DNA of 33,191 bases from a virus: positions 1-33,191 of the IMG/VR virus record IMGVR_UViG_3300021519_000037; one strand, written 5' to 3'. Position 1 is the stretch's first letter. Each line of letters begins with the position of its first letter. Below, piece after piece: positions 28,851 through 33,191 of this stretch. Position numbers and translations under genes: made by a program. The notes under the pieces were generated by a model that did no database searches, was not told where the DNA came from, and saw only the letters and a program-made list of their open reading frames with translations.

Positions 28851-31131
28851 TCAAATTAAGTACGAGGGTGGCAGTGAAACCGACTCCGATCCCACCGATA
28901 CAGGTACGCTGTCGGACGCAGCCAGCCAGGTTAAAGGCAAGCTGAAGAAGGCCAAGCTGGATGACGAGGCCCAAGACACCGAGTACATGGGCATTGAGTT
29001 CGAGGAGCACAACACGATCCTCAACCTGCTCAAGTCAGCACAGCTTGCCGACCACGACAACAGGACAGCGGCACGAGAGGCCCATCTGTTTGTTGATAAG
29101 CGGGATGGCCAGTGGGAGCCTTACTGGTGGACCAACAACGTCAACCGTCCTCGATATACTTTTGATATGTGCAATCCGATCATTGACCAGATCACTGGCG
29201 AGATTCAGCAGGCAGACTTCGACGTAAAGGTCTCACCAGCCGGTGGCAACGCTAACAAGAAAATAGCTGCAACTATTGATGGAATCATCCGTAACATTGA
29301 GAACATTTCCAATGCTGGTAACGTGTATGCGGCATCTGCAAGGTCTATGGTGACTTGCGGCTTTGATGCCTGGCGTGTCAGCACCAAGTTCGTGGACGAC
29401 AATTCATTCGACCAAGACCTAGTAGTTGAGCCAATCAGCAACGTAGTAGACCGTGTGTGGTTCGATCCGTCTGCAGAGCTGGAGACCAAGTCAGACTCTC
29501 GGTATTGCTTCGTATTGCACCCCATTGCTGCTGAGGAATACAAGGCGCGCTGGCCAGAACGTGCTGGGCTGTCAGTGCCAACAGACAGAGATGGGAATGC
29601 CTATTATGACAGGGCAGAGACTATCTGCGTGGGTGAGATACTCTACGCAGAGCTGGAGGACCGTACTTTGGTGCTGATGTCCAACGGCAAGGTCTATGAG
29701 GATGACGAAGACTATGAGGCTCTGAAGGATGAGCTGCTGGCTCTGGGTATTAAGGAAGTTCGCAGGCGTGTGAGAAAAGACCGAAAGATTATCTCACGGC
29801 TGTTTGATGCAGATGACTGGCTCGAAGATGGTAGGGATACCGTGTTCAGCTCGATCCCTGTCGTCCCCGTCTATGGCAACTTCAAAGTCTTTGAGAATAA
29901 GACCCTGTATTGGGGTGTAGTCGAAAAGCTACTGGACCCACAGCGTGTCCTCAACTATTCACTGAGCAGGGAGATCGAGGAAGGCGCACTAGCACCGAGG
30001 GCTAAGTATTGGATGACGCTGGCGCAGGCATCTGGCCATGAGCAGACCCTACGCACGCTTAATACTAATGCTGACCCTGTCCAGTTCTTCAATGTCGATC
30101 CCAACTATCAGCAAGTACCACAGCAGCAGGGTGGTGCTGTCGTTAACCCAGGTCTGCGGACTATCAGCGAGAGCATGAGGGGAATGATTGCCCAGACTGC
30201 TGGTATGTTCGCAGCCAATATGGGTGACAACCCAAATGCACAGTCTGGAGTTGCTATAGAAGCTCTCCAGAACAAGGGCGACAATGGGACATACAAATAT
30301 TTCAAGGCCATCGAGGTAGCCATAGGAGCTACTGGCAGGCTCATGGTGGATGCCATACCGAAAGTCTATGATACTCAGAGAACCATCCGTATCTTGAAAG
30401 AGGACGGATCTTTCGACATGGCGGAGCTGAATGAGCAGGTAATGGATCAGCAAACTGGCCAGATCAAGACTCTGAACGACCTATCTATGGGTACGTATGA
30501 CGTAGTGTGCAGGGCTGGTCCGAGCTTCAAGAACCGTCAGCAGGAGACCATGCAGTTTATTATTGACATGGCCAAGGTTGACGAATCAATCATGCCTATC
30601 GCTGGAGACATTATCCTGCAGGCCGTATCGACTCCTGCAGCAGCAATGATCGCAGAACGCAAGCGTATGCAGATGGTGACACAGGGGCTGATTCCACAGT
30701 CACAGCTCACCGATGACGAGAAGCAAGAGCAGGCTCAAAAGCAGCAGGCACAGCAGGGACAGCAGCCACAAGATCCGAACATGATCTTGGCTCAGGCAGA
30801 GCTGGTGAAGGCCCAGGCTATGCAGCTAGATGCACAGACCAACGCAGCCAAGGCACAGGCACTGGTAATGGCGATGCAGCTTAAGCAGCATCTTGAGGAG
30901 GAGAAGATTGCTCTGCAGTCTGGGGCTAATCAGATAAGCGCATTCGACTCACAGACAAGGCGGATGGATGTAGAGGTTAAGGCACAACAGGCTGGTGCTA
31001 ACGTCAATCTCAACACATCCAAGGCGCAGGGGCAGGCAATCGACAACCAGATCAAGATGAAAGACCTGCAGAATCCCTACGCACATCTGTCGGATGAAGA
31101 ATTAATCAGAATGGCAATGGGAGGCCAGTGA
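28840..31131 (+). CDS. Portal protein, P22 gp1-like
   Basis: The 763-aa portal forms the dodecameric ring for DNA entry and the platform for the tail (P22 gp1, 725 aa). Typical blocks: YWWTNNVNRPRYTFDMCNPI, DVKVSPAGG, YNVLNYSLSREIEE-like region near residue 370, RTISESMRGMIAQTAGMFAA and GVAIEALQNKGD. The last about 150 residues are Q/A/M-rich helix (EQAQKQQAQQGQQPQDPN onwards), matching the long barrel of P22 portal. ATG 28840 with GGTGGGG ahead was chosen; an in-frame TTG at 28825 lies earlier. Overlaps the next ATG by one base. Confidence 0.9.
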   Translation: MSTDQIKYEGGSETDSDPTDTGTLSDAASQVKGKLKKAKLDDEAQDTEYMGIEFEEHNTILNLLKSAQLADHDNRTAAREAHLFVDKRDGQWEPYWWTNNVNRPRYTFDMCNPIIDQITGEIQQADFDVKVSPAGGNANKKIAATIDGIIRNIENISNAGNVYAASARSMVTCGFDAWRVSTKFVDDNSFDQDLVVEPISNVVDRVWFDPSAELETKSDSRYCFVLHPIAAEEYKARWPERAGLSVPTDRDGNAYYDRAETICVGEILYAELEDRTLVLMSNGKVYEDDEDYEALKDELLALGIKEVRRRVRKDRKIISRLFDADDWLEDGRDTVFSSIPVVPVYGNFKVFENKTLYWGVVEKLLDPQRVLNYSLSREIEEGALAPRAKYWMTLAQASGHEQTLRTLNTNADPVQFFNVDPNYQQVPQQQGGAVVNPGLRTISESMRGMIAQTAGMFAANMGDNPNAQSGVAIEALQNKGDNGTYKYFKAIEVAIGATGRLMVDAIPKVYDTQRTIRILKEDGSFDMAELNEQVMDQQTGQIKTLNDLSMGTYDVVCRAGPSFKNRQQETMQFIIDMAKVDESIMPIAGDIILQAVSTPAAAMIAERKRMQMVTQGLIPQSQLTDDEKQEQAQKQQAQQGQQPQDPNMILAQAELVKAQAMQLDAQTNAAKAQALVMAMQLKQHLEEEKIALQSGANQISAFDSQTRRMDVEVKAQQAGANVNLNTSKAQGQAIDNQIKMKDLQNPYAHLSDEELIRMAMGGQ

Positions 31132-31562
31132 TGAAAGATGAAATGGGTGGTGATGGCATGGGTGCAGGACCGCTGTCAGGTAGTGTGCACATTATGATCA
31201 TGGGCGGTGAGGGTGAGGAAACTCTCGACACCAAGACCAACAAGAAGCACCGCGATATTGTGATGAGCGACTGGAATCTTGGCCCCGCTGTGATGGCTGC
31301 AGACAACACTGACTACTGGCGTAACCTGGCTCGTATCTGGATGGTGACCGTGGGAGAGGCCAAACGTCAACGCTGTGCCAACTGTGAATACTTCGACAAC
31401 ACTCCAGAATCCATGCAGATGATGGAGGCTGTACCGGAGGACAAGTACGACAAGGATGGTGGTGGCCGTGGCTACTGCACCAAGTTCGACTTCATCTGCC
31501 ACAATCTGCGAGTGTGTCAGGCTTGGGAGAAAAAGGAATACGTTGACCCAGAGGAAGATTGA
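31131..31562 (+). CDS. Cysteine-cluster protein, HiPIP-like or zinc-binding
   Basis: The 143-aa protein has an N-terminal acidic/Gly-Met part, a helix NTDYWRNLARIWMVTVGEAK, then CANCEYFDNT ... GYCTKFDFICHNLRVCQAW. C-x2-C, later GYC and VC-x-AW resemble the cysteine order of high-potential iron-sulphur proteins, with one extra Cys; zinc binding is an alternative. It stands between portal and the 532-aa gene, absent in P22. GTG 31128 precedes ATG 31131, which overlaps the portal stop. Role in head assembly is inferred only from location. Confidence 0.6.
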   Translation: MKDEMGGDGMGAGPLSGSVHIMIMGGEGEETLDTKTNKKHRDIVMSDWNLGPAVMAADNTDYWRNLARIWMVTVGEAKRQRCANCEYFDNTPESMQMMEAVPEDKYDKDGGGRGYCTKFDFICHNLRVCQAWEKKEYVDPEED

Positions 31563-31564
31563 TC

Positions 31565-33163
31565 ATGGCACAGTCTGCACTGAGGGCGCTCTATAACAGC
31601 TTCATGGAGCCAACTGTTACCAGCGGCTCAGACAGTGCACCACAAGGCTCTATGGACGAGCGTGGCGTAGTGTCTGGCTCGTCAGTACCTATGCAGGCTG
31701 GTGATAACGGTCAGCAGCAGGTCAACATACCTGCATACACACAGAGCTGGTCAGGCATCGACCCTAATGTACAGGACAGGCCAAGTCTATTACCTATACG
31801 GCAGAACGGTGAGTGGACAGCACCGGAGTGGATGAAGGGTGCTGCAGACGCTGGCTCAAGCTTATACCTTGGATCAAGGGGATACCCGGTAGGCAAGTCA
31901 GACGCTATGGCACTGGCTGGCAACTTCACTGGTGGTGGATTCCTGGGTGGTCAGGCACTCGGCCCTGCAGCAGAGGCTGGCTCTACAGTCTTGAGCATGA
32001 ACGGAGCAGGTGGCCGTAGTGCTGAGGCAATGGCAGAGCTTGTGAGGCGTGGGAAATACCGTGACATCTCTGGTGGTATCCCAAAGGTAACCAGAGATAC
32101 TTCACTGCTCATGCGCGTGGGTGATGCCAAGTCTGTCAATGATATGAATGTCCAAATGGGTGATCCGGAGCTTAGGTACGTCCCTGTCGTAAAGGCTGAG
32201 GACTTAATTGATAGGGCTGGAATAACTGGCATCACAGATACGAGCCGGTCAGACTTGGCCACTGTCAACTCAGTAAACAATGTACCGGTAGAGAGCGTGC
32301 AACATGGCGGAGCATATTACGGAAGCCAGCCAAATAATATAAGGAGGGGTGATGCATTCGCCTCTGCAGAGACCGCAATAACTAGCCAACTTAACAGGGC
32401 TAGATATGCGCAGGAAAGCAGCAAGAGACCCGGCGTAGTATTTGCCCCACATGGCATGATGGGATCAAGCCCTGACTACGCAACAATGATGACGGACATT
32501 GCAGTTCCATATGCGAGCCAGCAAATGTCTGTAGGAGCAAAGGCTGCAGCTAATAAGGTAATAGGTAAGAGCGTAGATGGATGGCCGGGAATAGATAATG
32601 CAACTCAATCATATCTATCAAGCATTGGCGGCAAGCGTAAAACTGTCTTAAAGGTTCTTGATGATTTCAGGGACGAGGGAGCACTTAGCCTGTCTCATCT
32701 TCGTACAATCGTCACAGACCCTAACCAGTTCGACAGGCCGTGGGGTGACGTCAATGCCATGTATCTATTGAATCCAAAAAACTATATGGATGGGAACATC
32801 ATCACCGATAGCACTCACGCATCATATGCCAAAGCTCTGCAAGGCATCCCACTTGGTGCTACAGTAAAACCGACGAGTATATTAGATTTGAACCCTCGCA
32901 TGGGTATGGATGCATCCACTGAGAAAAACTTCGTAGGAGAGATGCAGGCGCGCACACAGTCTGCGCTCAGAAACCTAAAGGCTGCAGAGACATCTGGCGA
33001 CAGAGAAAACGCCAAGAAGTATGCATTTGCACTGTCCGGACTCAACTTGAGTCCAAACAACATTGGCTCATCTGTGCAGGCTACGCTCAAGGGTGGAGGT
33101 CAGTTTAACTTCACACAGCCCATTGTTGATGACTTGATCAAGAGGGGAATCATCCTTCCATAG
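31565..33163 (+). CDS. Large unknown protein between portal and scaffold
   Basis: From ATG 31565 the protein is 532 aa. The first 60 residues are Q/S/G-rich and disordered-looking. Residues about 65-150 contain YLGSRGYPVGKSDAMALAGN and small-residue helices. From about 150 an A/M/R/D-rich globular region contains VESVQHGGAYYGSQPNNIRR, then AMYLLNPKNYMDGN and PTSILDLNPRMGMD. It resembles domains of phage polyvalent proteins in style but no enzyme motif can be proven. P22 has no gene here. It could be injected with DNA or act in head assembly. A TTG at 31559 is an alternative start. It has no long hydrophobic span. Confidence 0.55.
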   Translation: MAQSALRALYNSFMEPTVTSGSDSAPQGSMDERGVVSGSSVPMQAGDNGQQQVNIPAYTQSWSGIDPNVQDRPSLLPIRQNGEWTAPEWMKGAADAGSSLYLGSRGYPVGKSDAMALAGNFTGGGFLGGQALGPAAEAGSTVLSMNGAGGRSAEAMAELVRRGKYRDISGGIPKVTRDTSLLMRVGDAKSVNDMNVQMGDPELRYVPVVKAEDLIDRAGITGITDTSRSDLATVNSVNNVPVESVQHGGAYYGSQPNNIRRGDAFASAETAITSQLNRARYAQESSKRPGVVFAPHGMMGSSPDYATMMTDIAVPYASQQMSVGAKAAANKVIGKSVDGWPGIDNATQSYLSSIGGKRKTVLKVLDDFRDEGALSLSHLRTIVTDPNQFDRPWGDVNAMYLLNPKNYMDGNIITDSTHASYAKALQGIPLGATVKPTSILDLNPRMGMDASTEKNFVGEMQARTQSALRNLKAAETSGDRENAKKYAFALSGLNLSPNNIGSSVQATLKGGGQFNFTQPIVDDLIKRGIILP

Positions 33164-33191
33164 AATGTCAAGGGACAAAACTAACCATTTT

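Overview
This window is almost entirely one strand of a tailed-phage genome: every gene I can support reads on the + strand, packed with 1-26 nt overlaps. The particle genes follow the order of phage P22 and relatives (short-tailed, podovirus-type): small terminase, large terminase, portal, two extra genes, scaffold, coat, gp4-like tail accessory factor, a needle/fibre-like protein, gp10-like tail factor, a gp14-like protein, ejection proteins, then tail fibres. The host cannot be named from sequence alone; the NinB/NinG, sigma70-type promoter and GH24 lysozyme content suggests a Gram-negative bacterium. I see no integrase, CI-type repressor pair, RNA polymerase, DNA polymerase, tRNA or CRISPR array, so a lytic phage relying on host polymerases is the simplest reading.

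Layout. 1-11143: scaffold (cut by the left edge), coat, tail hub factors and DNA-ejection proteins, with a terminator after coat. 11155-15189: receptor-binding region, with a fibre carrying three carbohydrate-module-like repeats and a long Ala/Ser/Thr repeat, a second fibre ending in a seven-bladed propeller, and small tail proteins. 15207-17056: lysis region (small membrane proteins, a secreted protein, holin, GH24 endolysin). 17091-20530: early recombination operon behind a sigma70-like promoter: DUF1071 annealing protein, YqaJ-type exonuclease, a small protein with an SSB-type acidic tail, an HTH protein, NinB, NinG and small zinc-ribbon or membrane proteins. 20531-21189: the only long gene-free stretch, rich in hairpins and short direct repeats. 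21190-23646: a C5-cytosine methyltransferase whose whole length is overlapped by a second long frame, then an SF2 helicase. 23672-26768: a second promoter of the same design, followed by small genes, a DUF3310 protein, a metallophosphoesterase and a zincin-like protein. 26775-33163: packaging genes and portal.

How the parts fit: promoters 17091-17119 and 23672-23700 share TTTAC-N4-GTAAA placed 23 nt ahead of TAATAT, so the recombination genes and the later small-gene block are probably co-regulated, perhaps by the HTH protein at 18713. Annealing protein, exonuclease, SSB-tailed protein, NinB, NinG and helicase form a recombination/replication set; the methyltransferase probably modifies phage DNA. 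The best candidate for something poorly described is 20820-23646: a possibly structured leader RNA, two almost coextensive proteins (326 and 328 aa) started 5 nt apart from one ribosome-binding site, and an adjoining helicase.

The right edge does not simply join the left edge: the scaffold frame has no start in the window and an in-frame stop would lie just before the joint, so some sequence is missing between the two ends. All family names are from sequence reading and memory; no search was run.
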